From an uncultured Roseobacter sp. (lineage in GTDB: Bacteria > Pseudomonadota > Alphaproteobacteria > Rhodobacterales > Rhodobacteraceae), in NCBI RefSeq assembly GCF_947499265.1, contig NZ_CANMNK010000003.1, positions 545,919-609,918 of the forward strand: 64,000 nt of DNA, read 5' to 3'. Position 1 is the stretch's first letter. Each line of letters starts with the position of its first letter. Positions 52,901 to 62,193 of the stretch are shown here, one piece after another. The position numbers were made by a program, and so were the translations under genes. The notes under the pieces are model-generated. The model saw only the letters and a list, made by a program, of their open reading frames with translations. It made no database searches and was not told where the DNA came from.

Positions 52901-53988
52901 CAGCTCTCCCTCAAGGCCGTTGCCACGGCGGTGGCAGCTTCGGTCGTCGTCGCTGATCCGCCCAGATCCCCGGTGAGCACAGTGCCTTGGGCAATCACCG
53001 CTTCGGTGGCCGTGCGCAACCGGACGCCGTCTGCGGCCATCACCGCATGATCATACCGCAGGCCCAGCCATTCCAGCATCATCGCGCCGGAGAGGATCAT
53101 CGCCAGCGGGTTTGCGATCCCCTGCCCGGCAATATCGGGCGCCGACCCATGGCAGGGCTGGAAAACCGCATGGTTGAGCCCGATGTCCGCAGAGGGCGCC
53201 ACGCCCAGCCCCCCCATCAACCCGGCACCAAGATCAGACAATATGTCGCCAAACATGTTTTCCGTGACCAGCACATCGAAATCCCACGGCTTTTGCACAA
53301 ACCACAAGGCGGTCGCATCCACATAGGCATGATCGCTGGTCAGATCCGGATGTCTGGTCGCCTCGGCATCGAATAGCTCGCGGAAAAAGGCGAAGGCGCG
53401 GAACACATTCGCCTTGTCCACACAGGTCACACGGCCAGCGCTGCGCCCGGTCTCCTTGCGCGTGCGGGCCAGATCGAAGGCAAATTTGAACAGGAGCTCC
53501 GACGTTTCGCGTGTGATCAGCAGGGTTTCGCGGGCCTCGTTCTCGGTAACCTCGCCACAGCCCTGCGTGTGAAAGAGACCCTCCGTGCTCTCGCGGATCA
53601 GGACAAAGTCGACCTCACGGCCTTCCGGCATGTTTAGCGGCGTCTTTTGACCCGGGAAAATGCGAACAGGGCGCACGCCTGCAAACAAATTCAACGCTTT
53701 GCGTAGGTCGATCTGTGGCGAAATTTCGGTGCCATCGGGATAGCGCACGGACGGCAAGCCCATGGCCGAGAGCAGAATCGCATCCGATTGCCGTGCGGTC
53801 TCCATCGACGCATTTGGTAGGGAGTCCCCCGTCTCCGCGTAATGCGCCGCCCCCGCCGCACAGTCGGTGAACGCCAGCTGGTAGCCAGAGGTTTGTGCCA
53901 GGTCGCGCAGCAAACTCACCGTGGGCGCCATGATCTCCGGGCCGATCCCATCGCCGTGAAAGACTGCGATGTCATAATTCTTTTTCAT
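52900..53988 (-). CDS. Isocitrate/isopropylmalate dehydrogenase family protein (tartrate/D-malate dehydrogenase-like)
   Basis: A 362-residue beta-decarboxylating dehydrogenase. It has the start YDIAVFHGDGIGPEIMAPTV, the substrate-phosphate or carboxylate loop FVLIRESTEGLFHTQGCGEV near residue 128, and the cofactor and metal region MFGDILSDLGAGLMGGLGVA near residue 247. The usual FEPVHGSAPDIAG motif is present as VFQPCHGSAPDIAG. In a non-leu context this fits tartrate, D-malate or threonate-type dehydrogenases rather than leucine synthesis. I start at the ATG at 53988; a GAGG lies 12 bases before it. It is the first gene of the operon with the Gfo-type enzyme. Confidence 0.84.
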   Translation of the reverse strand: MKKNYDIAVFHGDGIGPEIMAPTVSLLRDLAQTSGYQLAFTDCAAGAAHYAETGDSLPNASMETARQSDAILLSAMGLPSVRYPDGTEISPQIDLRKALNLFAGVRPVRIFPGQKTPLNMPEGREVDFVLIRESTEGLFHTQGCGEVTENEARETLLITRETSELLFKFAFDLARTRKETGRSAGRVTCVDKANVFRAFAFFRELFDAEATRHPDLTSDHAYVDATALWFVQKPWDFDVLVTENMFGDILSDLGAGLMGGLGVAPSADIGLNHAVFQPCHGSAPDIAGQGIANPLAMILSGAMMLEWLGLRYDHAVMAADGVRLRTATEAVIAQGTVLTGDLGGSATTTEAATAVATALRES

Positions 53989-54065
53989 TGATCTTTGCGC
54001 CTCTTGGTGTGTGCTATGCATCCAGTCTCAATAAAGCATCTGAGGGGATGACATATATCGCCACT

Positions 54066-54081
54066 TTAATGTATGCATTAA
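54066..54081. promoter_or_regulatory. Inverted repeat TTAATG-N4-CATTAA between divergent operons
   Basis: A perfect 6+6 base inverted repeat (TTAATG-tatg-CATTAA) in the 134-base gap between the dehydrogenase operon and the YgiN-like gene. The surrounding 40 bases are the most AT-rich of the neighbourhood. It is a good candidate for an operator covering both promoters; the regulator is unknown. Confidence 0.5.
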
Positions 54082-54122
54082 TTTATACGTAAGCCTGACC
54101 CGATCTACAAGTAAGGATTGAT

Positions 54123-54413
54123 ATGTTCGCTGTTGTCGTCACTTTTTCAATCAAAACGGAGCATTTGGCGGCGTTCATGCCCTTGATGACAGAAAACGCG
54201 TCCACCTCGCTGCGGGAGGAACCGGGATGTCGCCAGTTTGACATTGCAACGGATCCGGCGCGCCCGGGCGAGGTTTTCCTTTACGAGCTTTACGACAGTG
54301 CGGCGGCATTTGATGCGCATCTCGCTTCGGCGCATTTCAAATCTTTCGACGCCACCGTCGCCGATATGATTGCGGAGAAATCCGTGAAAACCTACGGAAA
54401 GGTCCTGCAATGA
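54123..54413 (+). CDS. Antibiotic biosynthesis monooxygenase (ABM)/YgiN-like protein
   Basis: A 96-residue dimeric alpha-beta barrel protein of the ABM family. The features are FAVVVTFSIKTEHLAAFMPL, TSLREEPGCRQFDIATDPAR and VFLYELYDSAAAFDAHLAS. AAGGAT lies before the ATG. Family members are quinol monooxygenases or cofactor-free oxygenases, or heme-degrading relatives; which one applies here is unclear. It is coupled by a 4-base overlap to the lactonase-like gene, so both act together. Confidence 0.85.
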   Translation: MFAVVVTFSIKTEHLAAFMPLMTENASTSLREEPGCRQFDIATDPARPGEVFLYELYDSAAAFDAHLASAHFKSFDATVADMIAEKSVKTYGKVLQ

Positions 54414-55216
54414 GCGATTGGGAAGTCTACGCCATCAAATACGCGGACCGGAACAGCCGCACGCGGCGCGAGAGTTTCATTTTCGACGATAATCACGATG
54501 CGCCGCACCCAATGGACTATTTCATGTGGGTATTGCGGCGGGGGGCAGAGGTTATTCTGGTCGACACCGGTTATGATGCGGCGGAGGCGACCCTGCGGGA
54601 CCGCCCGATCCGGCAGGACCCGGCGGCCTCACTTGCGCCGCTTGGGCTCAGGCCCGAAGATATCACAACCGTGATCGTGACCCATCTGCACTATGATCAC
54701 GCGGGTGGGTTGCACCTCTTTCCCAATGCGAGACTCCATATGCAGGCGGCGGAGATGGCCTATGCCACCGGGCCCTGCATGTGCCATGACACGCTGAAGA
54801 TGCCCTTCACCGCCGGGCACATCTGCGAAGCGGTCACGCGCCTCTACGCCGGGCAGGTGATCTTTCACGAGGGTGATGGCGAGGTTGCGGAGGGGGTCAC
54901 GGTTCATTGCATCGGCGGCCATAGCCGCGGGTTGCAGGCCGTGCGCGTGCGCACCTCTGCCGGGTGGCTGGTGCTGGCGTCGGATGCAGCGCACTACTAT
55001 GAAAATGTCTTTGCGCGCAAACCCTTCCCCATCGTTGTGGATCTGCAAAACATGCTGGATGGGTTCGACACGTTGGCGCGGCTCGCCACCCGCGCCACGC
55101 TGATTGTCCCAGGCCATGACCCGCTTGTCACGCAGGCCTTTCCCCCAGCCATGGCGGCGCATATCTGGCGGCTCGATCACGGCCCTGACAAACCCAGCCT
55201 GATCGGTGGCACGTGA
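54410..55216 (+). CDS. N-acyl homoserine lactonase family hydrolase (metallo-beta-lactamase fold)
   Basis: A 268-residue metallo-hydrolase. The complete metal motif VIVTHLHYDHAGGLHLF (HxHxDH) is near residue 93. The later ligands are a His in GGHSRGLQAV and Asp in VLASDAAHYYEN, and a final His in LIVPGHDPLV. This set, with the Asp/His and YEN pattern, matches AHL-lactonase (AiiA/AttM-type) relatives. It has no signal peptide. AHL degradation would quench quorum sensing, but some relatives act on other lactones or esters. The ATGA overlap with the ABM gene suggests a common substrate, perhaps a lactone made by the monooxygenase. Confidence 0.82.
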   Translation: MSDWEVYAIKYADRNSRTRRESFIFDDNHDAPHPMDYFMWVLRRGAEVILVDTGYDAAEATLRDRPIRQDPAASLAPLGLRPEDITTVIVTHLHYDHAGGLHLFPNARLHMQAAEMAYATGPCMCHDTLKMPFTAGHICEAVTRLYAGQVIFHEGDGEVAEGVTVHCIGGHSRGLQAVRVRTSAGWLVLASDAAHYYENVFARKPFPIVVDLQNMLDGFDTLARLATRATLIVPGHDPLVTQAFPPAMAAHIWRLDHGPDKPSLIGGT

Positions 55217-55378
55217 TGCGTCGCGCTGTGACGCGGGTTAATCTTCACGCGGTGCACAAATAACAGGCGGAAATCCTGACAGCTGTGCAGATCATCGATC
55301 TCATCTATGGTCAAACGACAATTCCCATGTGACATTAACCATTGGAAAGTTGACGCCCGAAGGCCACTGAAATTGCTC

Positions 55379-56194
55379 ATGCGCACCACGACATCGCTGG
55401 ACCAGCCGCGCGCCATCGGCGCCGCGATGGTATCCAGCAAAACGCGTGCGCACCGGTCTTATATCGACGGCTTGCGCCAATCCGGCGCGCTGAAACTGCT
55501 CTTTCCCCGGACCACGGGCCCGCTTGAGGCGATCTTGATCAACACCGCCGGCGGCATCACCGGCGGTGACAGCTTCACCATCTCCGGCACGGCGGGAGAA
55601 GGGTCAGAACTGACACTGACCACCCAGGCCGCTGAACGCGCCTACCGGGCCCAGCAGACGCAAACCGGCCAGTTGGAAACGCATCTGACTGTCGAAAGCG
55701 GTGCCCGTCTGAACTGGCTGCCGCAGGAAACCATCCTCTATGAGGGAAGTGCCCTGCGCAGGCGCCTCGAGGTGGAGATTGCCGCCGGGTCGCGGTTTCT
55801 GATGGTCGAACCGGTGCTCTTTGGCAGACGCGCGATGGGCGAAGATGTCCACGACATCCATTTTGAGGACCAGATCACGCTCCGACAGGAGGGCACCGTG
55901 ATCTACCGCGACGGGGTGTGCCTCTCTGGCGACGCCGCAGCACAGCTTGATCGCCCGACCATCGCGGGCGGCGCGCGCGCCATGGCCAGCCTTGTCTTCG
56001 TCGCACCGGAAGCCGAAGCGCATGTTGCCCCACTGCGCGACCTCATCGGCTCGACCGGCGGTGTCAGTCTGCTGCGCCCGGGCGTCTTGGTGGCCCGGCT
56101 GCTGGCGGAGGACGGCTTTCATCTGCGCAGGCGTCTGGTGCCCATGCTCGACGATCTGACCCAAAACCAACTGCCCAAAAGCTGGAGACTGTAA
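55379..56194 (+). CDS. ureD: Urease accessory protein UreD
   Basis: A 271-residue UreD. It has the motifs LLFPRTTGPLEAILINTAGG and GGDSFTISGTAGEGSELTLT near residue 70, the region AERAYRAQQ.. and WLPQETILYEGSALRRRLEV near residue 115. I use the ATG at 55379; the sequence upstream is not family-like and no strong ribosome site decides the choice. UreD, with UreF and UreG, forms the chaperone complex that inserts nickel and carbon dioxide into the UreABC active site in the cytoplasm. It is the first gene of the urease operon. Confidence 0.9.
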   Translation: MRTTTSLDQPRAIGAAMVSSKTRAHRSYIDGLRQSGALKLLFPRTTGPLEAILINTAGGITGGDSFTISGTAGEGSELTLTTQAAERAYRAQQTQTGQLETHLTVESGARLNWLPQETILYEGSALRRRLEVEIAAGSRFLMVEPVLFGRRAMGEDVHDIHFEDQITLRQEGTVIYRDGVCLSGDAAAQLDRPTIAGGARAMASLVFVAPEAEAHVAPLRDLIGSTGGVSLLRPGVLVARLLAEDGFHLRRRLVPMLDDLTQNQLPKSWRL

Positions 56195-56197
56195 GCC

Positions 56198-56500
56198 ATG
56201 CAGCTGACCCCCCGTGAAAAAGACAAACTGCTGGTCGCCATGGCTGCCGAAGTGGCGCGGCGCCGTCTGGCGCGTGGTGTAAAACTGAACCACCCCGAAG
56301 CCATCGCCCTGATCACCGATGCCGTGGTTGAGGGAGCACGCGACGGAAAATCGGTTGCTGACATGATGCAGGCGGGTGCAGAGGTCATCACCCGCGATCA
56401 ATGTATGGCAGGGGTGCCGGAGATGATCCACGATGTACAGGTCGAGGCGACTTTTCCCGACGGTACCAAGCTTGTCACCGTGCATAATCCGATCAGGTAG
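56198..56500 (+). CDS. ureA: Urease subunit gamma (UreA)
   Basis: A 100-residue gamma subunit with [40 protein letters not shown] and the motif [20 protein letters not shown], of the usual 100-residue length. It starts 3 bases after the ureD stop. With UreB and UreC it builds the (UreABC)3 urease that hydrolyses urea to ammonia and carbamate. Confidence 0.96.
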   Translation: MQLTPREKDKLLVAMAAEVARRRLARGVKLNHPEAIALITDAVVEGARDGKSVADMMQAGAEVITRDQCMAGVPEMIHDVQVEATFPDGTKLVTVHNPIR

Positions 56501-56509
56501 GAGACGCTG

Positions 56510-56815
56510 ATGATCCCCGGAGAACTCATGGTCGCCGAGGGCGACATCACCCTGAACGAAGGCGCCGACGCCATCACCCTGATGGTGGCCAATACCGGTG
56601 ACCGGCCGGTGCAGGTCGGCAGCCATTATCACTTTGCCGAAAGCAACCCGGCGCTTGATTTCGACCGCGCCGCGGCACGGGGCATGCGGCTGGATATTGC
56701 CGCGGGCACCGCCGTGCGGTTTGAGCCGGGCCAGCGCCGCGAGGTGCAGCTCATTCCGCTCTCCGGCGCGCGCCGCGTCTTTGGGTTCAACCAACACATC
56801 ATGGGCGATCTGTGA
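56510..56815 (+). CDS. ureB: Urease subunit beta (UreB)
   Basis: A 101-residue beta subunit with [20 protein letters not shown], the motif [20 protein letters not shown] and [26 protein letters not shown] precedes the ATG. In most genomes UreC follows directly; here two extra genes lie in between, which is unusual for the beta-alpha junction. Confidence 0.96.
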   Translation: MIPGELMVAEGDITLNEGADAITLMVANTGDRPVQVGSHYHFAESNPALDFDRAAARGMRLDIAAGTAVRFEPGQRREVQLIPLSGARRVFGFNQHIMGDL

Positions 56816-56843
56816 TCGTTCAAACCTTGGAGGAGGAAAGACC

Positions 56844-57665
56844 ATGTGTGATATCTGTGTGATCAATTCGGTGAAGGAACGAATGCTGTCGCGGCGTGAC
56901 TTCTTCAAAACCAGCGCTGTCGTCGGCGCGGCTGCAGCACTGGGCACGGTCGCAACGGCGCCGCCCGCTCTGGCGGCCGGTCATGGCGGCGTCTTCGACA
57001 TGACCCACAAGCTGAGCCCCGAATTCCCAACCTTCTTTGGCGTGCCGGGCATCTCGACCGAGCAGCCATTCAACTTTGCCGAACATGGCTTCAACCTGCT
57101 CAACCTGAGCATCAATGAACATACCGCCACCCATATTGATGCGCCGCTGCATTTCTCTGCGGATGGCAATTCAGTGGATGAAATCCCCGTCAGCGACCTT
57201 GTCGTGCCGCTCTGCGTGATCGACATTGCCGCGAAGGCCGCGGAAAACCCGGATGCTCAGGTGACGCCCGACGATCTGAAGGCGTGGATTGCCGATCATG
57301 GGGCGATCCCCGACAAGGCTTGCATCGCGATGCACTCCGGCTGGGCCGCCAAGACCGCAAGCGCCGACTATGTGGGCAATGACGCAAGCGACGTCAAACA
57401 CTTCCCCGGGTTCCACATCGAAGCCACGCAGATGCTGCTGGAGGAAACCACGGCTGTGGCAATGGCGGTGGATACCCTGTCGCTGGACCACGGCCCCTCG
57501 CCCGATTTCGCAACACATTACGCGTGGCTGCCATCTGGTCGCTACGGTATTGAAAACCTGGCCGGGCTGGATCAGGTGCCTGCGGCGGGCGCCACGCTGG
57601 TCGTCGGCGCACCGAACCATGTGGGCGGCACGGGCGGTCCTGCGCGCATCTTTGCGATGGTGTAG
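56844..57665 (+). CDS. Tat-exported cyclase-family (kynurenine formamidase-like) hydrolase inside the urease operon
   Basis: A 273-residue protein. An early twin-arginine signal is seen (LSRRDFFKTSAVVGAAAALG, with RR at residues 17-18), followed by the alanine-rich cleavage zone TAPPALAAG, so it is exported folded. The cyclase metal motif HTATHIDAPLHF near residue 95 matches the family pattern HxGTHxDxPxHF except Ala for Gly. More family features are CIAMHSGWAA and AVDTLSLDHGPSP. The ribosome site GGAGGAGGA is the strongest in the operon. It starts 28 bases after ureB and overlaps the LprI-type gene by one base. Its link to urease is unclear; it could hydrolyse an amide that supplies urea or ammonia. 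Confidence 0.84.
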   Translation: MCDICVINSVKERMLSRRDFFKTSAVVGAAAALGTVATAPPALAAGHGGVFDMTHKLSPEFPTFFGVPGISTEQPFNFAEHGFNLLNLSINEHTATHIDAPLHFSADGNSVDEIPVSDLVVPLCVIDIAAKAAENPDAQVTPDDLKAWIADHGAIPDKACIAMHSGWAAKTASADYVGNDASDVKHFPGFHIEATQMLLEETTAVAMAVDTLSLDHGPSPDFATHYAWLPSGRYGIENLAGLDQVPAAGATLVVGAPNHVGGTGGPARIFAMV

Positions 57666-58102
57666 TGAGGATCTTGCATCTCATATCACCGGCCGAGGTC
57701 AGCGCTGCTACGCTGGCCTTAGTGCTGGTGGTTGTCCATGGGGTGGCGGTCCCTGCCCGTGCACAGGAACTTGATTGCACAAACCCCGTCACGCAAGTGG
57801 AAATGACCGGCTGCGCCAGCCGCGCCGCCGAGGCGGCGGACAAGCAGTTGAACGAAACATGGCAACGCGCGGTTGCAGCCGCCAGAGAACGCGATGAGGC
57901 AGATCCCGGCTATGAGCCGTCGAGCGAAGAAATCCTGCGCGATGCGCAACGCAGCTGGATCACCTTCCGCGATCAGGCCTGCAGCGCCGAGGCCACGATT
58001 GCCCGCGGTGGCACGATGGCAAGCCAGCTGTTTCTGATGTGCCTCGAACGGCTGACGCAGCGCCGCACCGAAGACCTGCACCTATTCACCGAGACAAACT
58101 GA
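57665..58102 (+). CDS. Lysozyme inhibitor LprI-like (DUF1311) periplasmic protein
   Basis: A 145-residue protein starting at a GTG that overlaps the previous stop (TAGTG). A signal peptide ([20 protein letters not shown], cleavage near ARAQ) is followed by the LprI domain with its conserved cysteines ([41 protein letters not shown]) and the motif [16 protein letters not shown]. The gene is a known passenger of urease operons in Rhodobacterales in my memory. It ends 14 bases before ureC. Whether it inhibits lysozyme or has a urease-related task is open. Confidence 0.86.
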   Translation: MRILHLISPAEVSAATLALVLVVVHGVAVPARAQELDCTNPVTQVEMTGCASRAAEAADKQLNETWQRAVAAARERDEADPGYEPSSEEILRDAQRSWITFRDQACSAEATIARGGTMASQLFLMCLERLTQRRTEDLHLFTETN

Positions 58103-58116
58103 TCAGGAAGACACCC

Positions 58117-59826
58117 ATGCCCGCCACAATCTCACGCTCCAGCTATGCCGCCATGTTTGGCCCGACGACCGGTGATCGCGTGCGGCTTGCCGATACCGAT
58201 CTGATCATCGAAGTGGAACGCGATTTCACCACCTACGGCGAGGAGGTCAAGTTCGGTGGCGGCAAGGTGATCCGCGACGGCATGGGGCAATCGCAGGTGA
58301 CACGCGCGGGCGGTGCGGTCGATACGGTGATCACCAATGCGCTGATTGTCGATCACACGGGCATCTACAAAGCGGACGTGGGCCTGAAAGACGGGCGCAT
58401 CCACAAGATCGGCAACGCAGGCAACCCCGATACCCAGCCGGGCGTGGATATCATCGTGGGCCCCGGCACCGAGGCCATTGCCGGTGAGGGCAAGATCCTG
58501 ACGGCCGGTGCGTTTGACAGCCACATCCACTTCATCTGCCCGCAGCAGATCGAAGACGCGCTGCATTCCGGCGTCACAACGATGCTCGGGGGCGGCACCG
58601 GGCCCGCGCATGGGACGCTGGCCACCACCTGCACGCCGGGGCCCTGGCATATCGGGCGTATGCTGCAAAGCGTGGATCATTTTGCCATGAACATCGGCGT
58701 GTCCGGCAAGGGCAACGCCAGCCAACCGGCAGCTTTGGTCGAGATGGTCGAGGGCGGCGCCTGTGCCTTGAAACTGCACGAGGACTGGGGGACAACACCT
58801 GCCGCGATTGATTGCTGCCTCAGCGTGGCCGACGACATGGACGTGCAGGTGATGATCCACACGGATACGCTTAACGAGAGCGGTTTTGTAGAAAACACCG
58901 TGGCCGCCATGAAGGGCCGCACGATCCACGCTTTTCATACTGAAGGCGCAGGGGGTGGCCACGCGCCAGACATCATCAAGATCTGCGGCGACGCCAATGT
59001 GATCCCCTCGTCGACCAATCCGACGCGGCCTTTTACGGTCAACACGCTGGAAGAGCATCTCGACATGCTCATGGTCTGTCACCACCTCGACAAATCGATC
59101 CCTGAAGACGTGGCCTTCGCCGAAAGCCGCATCCGGCGCGAGACCATCGCTGCCGAAGACATCCTGCATGACATGGGCGCGTTTTCGATCATTGCCTCGG
59201 ACAGCCAGGCGATGGGGCGCGTCGGCGAGGTGCTGATCCGCACCTGGCAGACCGCCGACAAGATGAAGAAACAGCGCGGGCGTCTGGTTGAAGAAACCGG
59301 CGAAAACGACAATAGGCGCGTGCGCCGCTACATCGCCAAATACACGATCAACCCTGCAATTGCCCATGGGATCAGCCATGAGATTGGCAGTATCGAGGAA
59401 GGCAAACGCGCGGATCTCGTGCTCTGGAACACCGCATTCTTCGGCGTAAAGCCCGAAATGGTGCTGATGGCCGGTACCATTGTCTGTGCGCAGATGGGGG
59501 ATCCAAACGCCTCCATCCCGACCCCGCAACCCGTGTACACGCGGCCTATGTTCGGCAGCTTTGGCCGATCGGTTGAGCGCTCTGCCGTGACCTTCGTCAG
59601 TGCTGCGGCAGAGGCCGCAGGGATCGGCGGCACGCTGGGACTGCGCAAAGACGTCATTGCGGTGAAAAACACCCGGAACATCGGCAAGAAGGATCTGATC
59701 CTGAACAACGCACTGCCGGAGATTGAAGTGAATCCGGAGACCTATGAAGTCCGTGCCGATGGTGAATTGCTCACCTGCCAACCCGCCGAGGTGCTGCCGA
59801 TGGCACAGCGCTACTTCCTGTTCTGA
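58117..59826 (+). CDS. ureC: Urease subunit alpha (UreC), catalytic
   Basis: A 569-residue alpha subunit, the standard length. Nickel and catalytic features are intact: the HxH pair in [14 protein letters not shown] near residue 136, the carbamylated lysine in [14 protein letters not shown] near residue 218, the His in [13 protein letters not shown], the His in [14 protein letters not shown], the flap His in [11 protein letters not shown] and the Asp in [16 protein letters not shown] use the ATG at 58117, with AGGAAG 7 bases upstream, and reject the GTG at 58039 that overlaps the LprI gene. It hydrolyses urea in the cytoplasm. Confidence 0.97.
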   Translation: MPATISRSSYAAMFGPTTGDRVRLADTDLIIEVERDFTTYGEEVKFGGGKVIRDGMGQSQVTRAGGAVDTVITNALIVDHTGIYKADVGLKDGRIHKIGNAGNPDTQPGVDIIVGPGTEAIAGEGKILTAGAFDSHIHFICPQQIEDALHSGVTTMLGGGTGPAHGTLATTCTPGPWHIGRMLQSVDHFAMNIGVSGKGNASQPAALVEMVEGGACALKLHEDWGTTPAAIDCCLSVADDMDVQVMIHTDTLNESGFVENTVAAMKGRTIHAFHTEGAGGGHAPDIIKICGDANVIPSSTNPTRPFTVNTLEEHLDMLMVCHHLDKSIPEDVAFAESRIRRETIAAEDILHDMGAFSIIASDSQAMGRVGEVLIRTWQTADKMKKQRGRLVEETGENDNRRVRRYIAKYTINPAIAHGISHEIGSIEEGKRADLVLWNTAFFGVKPEMVLMAGTIVCAQMGDPNASIPTPQPVYTRPMFGSFGRSVERSAVTFVSAAAEAAGIGGTLGLRKDVIAVKNTRNIGKKDLILNNALPEIEVNPETYEVRADGELLTCQPAEVLPMAQRYFLF

Positions 59827-59835
59827 GGGTAACAC

Positions 59836-60321
59836 ATGATACCAACTGCTCAAAAGGTGACATCACAGGGCCAGCCCGTGCAGGACCATGTGACGCTTGA
59901 CTATGATGCCCGTTTTTTGCGCCGCAAGGTGCTGACCACGCAAAGCGGTGCGCAGGTTCTTGTCGATCTGCCCCAAACGACCTCGCTGGCGGATGGGGAT
60001 AGGTTGGAGACAACGGATGGCGGGTTCATTGGGGTACGGGCCGCGCCTGAGCCCTTGCTGGAGATCACCGGGCACGGCCTGCACCGTATCGCTTGGCACA
60101 TCGGCAATCGCCACACGCCCTGCCAGATCGAGGAGAACCGGCTTTTGATCCAGCGGGATCACGTCATCGCGCAGATGCTCACGCAGTTGGGCGCGCATGT
60201 GCATGAGGTGGTCGAGCCCTTTACACCGGAAGGCGGCGCTTATGGCCATGGGCGGACCCACGGTCATGATCACGATGCCCAACACGGGCCAGACGATCAC
60301 ATACACGCCCATGACCACTGA
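59836..60321 (+). CDS. ureE: Urease accessory protein UreE (nickel carrier)
   Basis: A 161-residue UreE. It has the N-terminal domain (VTLDYDARFLRRKVLTT), the conserved GHGLHRIAWHIGNRHTPCQI near residue 85 with the nickel-binding His, and a histidine-rich tail (YGHGRTHGHDHDAQHGPDDH) of the nickel-storing type. GAGGGTAAC precedes the ATG. It delivers nickel to the UreDFG complex. Its 3' end overlaps ureF by 11 bases. Confidence 0.94.
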   Translation: MIPTAQKVTSQGQPVQDHVTLDYDARFLRRKVLTTQSGAQVLVDLPQTTSLADGDRLETTDGGFIGVRAAPEPLLEITGHGLHRIAWHIGNRHTPCQIEENRLLIQRDHVIAQMLTQLGAHVHEVVEPFTPEGGAYGHGRTHGHDHDAQHGPDDHIHAHDH

Positions 60322-60952
60322 CGCGATCCTGACCCTGACGCAATGGCTGTCGCCGGGGTTTCCGGTTGGCGCATTTGCCTATTCGCACGGGCTGGAAACC
60401 GCCATTGAAACCGGCGCGATTACGTCTGTGGATGATCTGGAGACATGGGTCACCGACCTGATCTCCCAGGGAGGAGGTCGATCTGATACCATCATCTTAT
60501 CAAGTGCTTATCATGCTAACCCTCATGTACTACATCAGGTTGATGAAACCGCCCGCGCTTTTGCCGCCAGCGCGGAGCGCCTGCTGGAGACAGAGCAGCA
60601 AGGGGCCGCGTTTTGCAGAACGGTGGACGCAGTTTGGGGCACGGAGCTCGGGGCCTGCACTTATCCGGTGGCTGTCGGACGGGCGGCCTGCGCGCAGGCG
60701 ATCCCGCTGGAGCTGACCGCGCAGATGTACCTGCACGCATTCGCTGCCAATCTGATCTCCGCCGCGGTACGCCTGGTGCCATTGGGCCAGACCGAGGGTC
60801 AGGCGCTGCTGGCCAAACTCGCGCCTCTTATCAGGGCCACTGCCAAGACCGCTGTTTCAGAGCAACTTCACGATCTTCATAGCCATTGCTTTGCCGCTGA
60901 CATCGCGGCGATGCAACATGAGGTCCAGTATTCAAAGGTGTTTCGAACATGA
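60311..60952 (+). CDS. ureF: Urease accessory protein UreF
   Basis: A 213-residue, all-helical UreF. The start [20 protein letters not shown] and the segment [20 protein letters not shown] are conserved. The C-terminal [20 protein letters not shown] and YSKVFRT match the family end. I start at the ATG at 60311, inside the ureE tail; upstream residues are not family-like. UreF gates UreG activity during urease activation. Confidence 0.93.
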   Translation: MTTDAILTLTQWLSPGFPVGAFAYSHGLETAIETGAITSVDDLETWVTDLISQGGGRSDTIILSSAYHANPHVLHQVDETARAFAASAERLLETEQQGAAFCRTVDAVWGTELGACTYPVAVGRAACAQAIPLELTAQMYLHAFAANLISAAVRLVPLGQTEGQALLAKLAPLIRATAKTAVSEQLHDLHSHCFAADIAAMQHEVQYSKVFRT

Positions 60953-61581
60953 CAAACCTAAACGGCCCCCTGCGCATCGGTATCGGTGGCCCTGTAGGGG
61001 CTGGCAAAACAACGCTGACCGCCTGCCTTGCCCGCGCTCTGAGCCCACGCCACTCCATTGGTGTGATCACCAATGACATTTACACGCAGGAGGATGCGGA
61101 CGCGCTGATGCGCCTGCAAATCCTGCCCCAAGACCGGATTATTGGTGTAGAAACAGGCGGTTGTCCCCATACCGCCATTCGCGAGGATGCCTCCATCAAC
61201 CTGGCCGCCGTGGCGGAAATGCAGGCGCGACACCCGGACGTCGACGCCATTCTGATCGAAAGCGGTGGTGACAATCTGAGCGCGACCTTCTCGCCGGAAC
61301 TCGCAGATGTGACGCTCTATGTGATCGACGTGGCGGCGGGCGAGGAAATCCCCCGCAAGGGGGGCCCCGCCATCACCCGGTCGGACATTCTGATCATCAA
61401 CAAGACAGATCTGGCCCCGCATGTCGGCGCATCGCTGGAGGTCATGGAACGGGACGCGGCAAGAATGCGCGCGGGGCGGCCCTTCATCTTTACAGCGCTG
61501 CGCCATGGCCAGGGTGTTGAAAATGTCATTCATGCCCTGCGCGAGGTTTCAGGCTTGGGCATGGTATCGACTGCTGAGTGA
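60949..61581 (+). CDS. ureG: Urease accessory GTPase UreG
   Basis: A 210-residue SIMIBI GTPase. The P-loop [17 protein letters not shown] is at residue 11, the motif [15 protein letters not shown] follows, then the nickel-linked CPH in [19 protein letters not shown] near residue 70, and the guanine motif [11 protein letters not shown]. The ATGA start overlaps the ureF stop. It is the last gene of the operon and ends 34 bases before a convergent gene. It powers nickel insertion by GTP hydrolysis. Confidence 0.96.
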   Translation: MTNLNGPLRIGIGGPVGAGKTTLTACLARALSPRHSIGVITNDIYTQEDADALMRLQILPQDRIIGVETGGCPHTAIREDASINLAAVAEMQARHPDVDAILIESGGDNLSATFSPELADVTLYVIDVAAGEEIPRKGGPAITRSDILIINKTDLAPHVGASLEVMERDAARMRAGRPFIFTALRHGQGVENVIHALREVSGLGMVSTAE

Positions 61582-61615
61582 AAGCGGGTCGATAACACAC
61601 TGAATGAACTACAGG

Positions 61616-62074
61616 TTATGTATCTCGAAGATTTTGCGCGGCGGTCTTTACCGCGGCGCGGATGCGGGGATATGTGCCACAGCGACACAGGTTACCGCTC
61701 ATCTCTGCATCGATGTCAGCGTCGCTTGGATCCGGCACAGCATCAAGCAAAGCCGCCGCCTGCATGATCTGGCCCGACTGACAGTATCCACACTGCGCGA
61801 CCTGATGATCGATCCAGGCGGCTTGCACCGCATGTAGGCTTTCGGGCGTGCCGAGACCTTCAATTGTGGTCACCGGCCCCTCGACGTCTGCCGCGGCCAA
61901 TTGACAGGATCGCATTGCAACCCCACCCACATGCACCGTGCAGGCGCCACATTGCGCAACGCCGCAGCCGTATTTCACGCTGGTGATCCCAAGGGTATCC
62001 CGCAACACCCACAGCAAGGGCATATCGTCGGCAACATCCACGTCGTGGTTTGTGCCATTCACGGTTAATTTCAT
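61616..62074 (-). CDS. [2Fe-2S] small subunit of a molybdenum hydroxylase (IorA/CoxS-like), without its partner
   Basis: A 152-residue iron-sulfur subunit. The plant-type cluster is [18 protein letters not shown] with a fourth Cys in MRSCQLA, and the second cluster is in [19 protein letters not shown] and [12 protein letters not shown]. This layout is that of the isoquinoline 1-oxidoreductase alpha subunit and aldehyde-dehydrogenase small subunits. Normally a molybdopterin-binding large subunit gene follows immediately. Here the convergent ureG ends 34 bases downstream and a TPR gene lies upstream, so no partner is nearby. It may serve a large subunit encoded elsewhere, or be a leftover. Confidence 0.86.
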   Translation of the reverse strand: MKLTVNGTNHDVDVADDMPLLWVLRDTLGITSVKYGCGVAQCGACTVHVGGVAMRSCQLAAADVEGPVTTIEGLGTPESLHAVQAAWIDHQVAQCGYCQSGQIMQAAALLDAVPDPSDADIDAEMSGNLCRCGTYPRIRAAVKTAAQNLRDT

Positions 62075-62193
62075 GCCGATCTCATCCTCGCGAATTCAAC
62101 ATCAATTTACGAAATTCACGCGCCGCCAGCAACGACGTCGCAACGTCACAACAGCCCATCAGCAAGTCTTAGAACCCTACAGGGCAGGTCATT

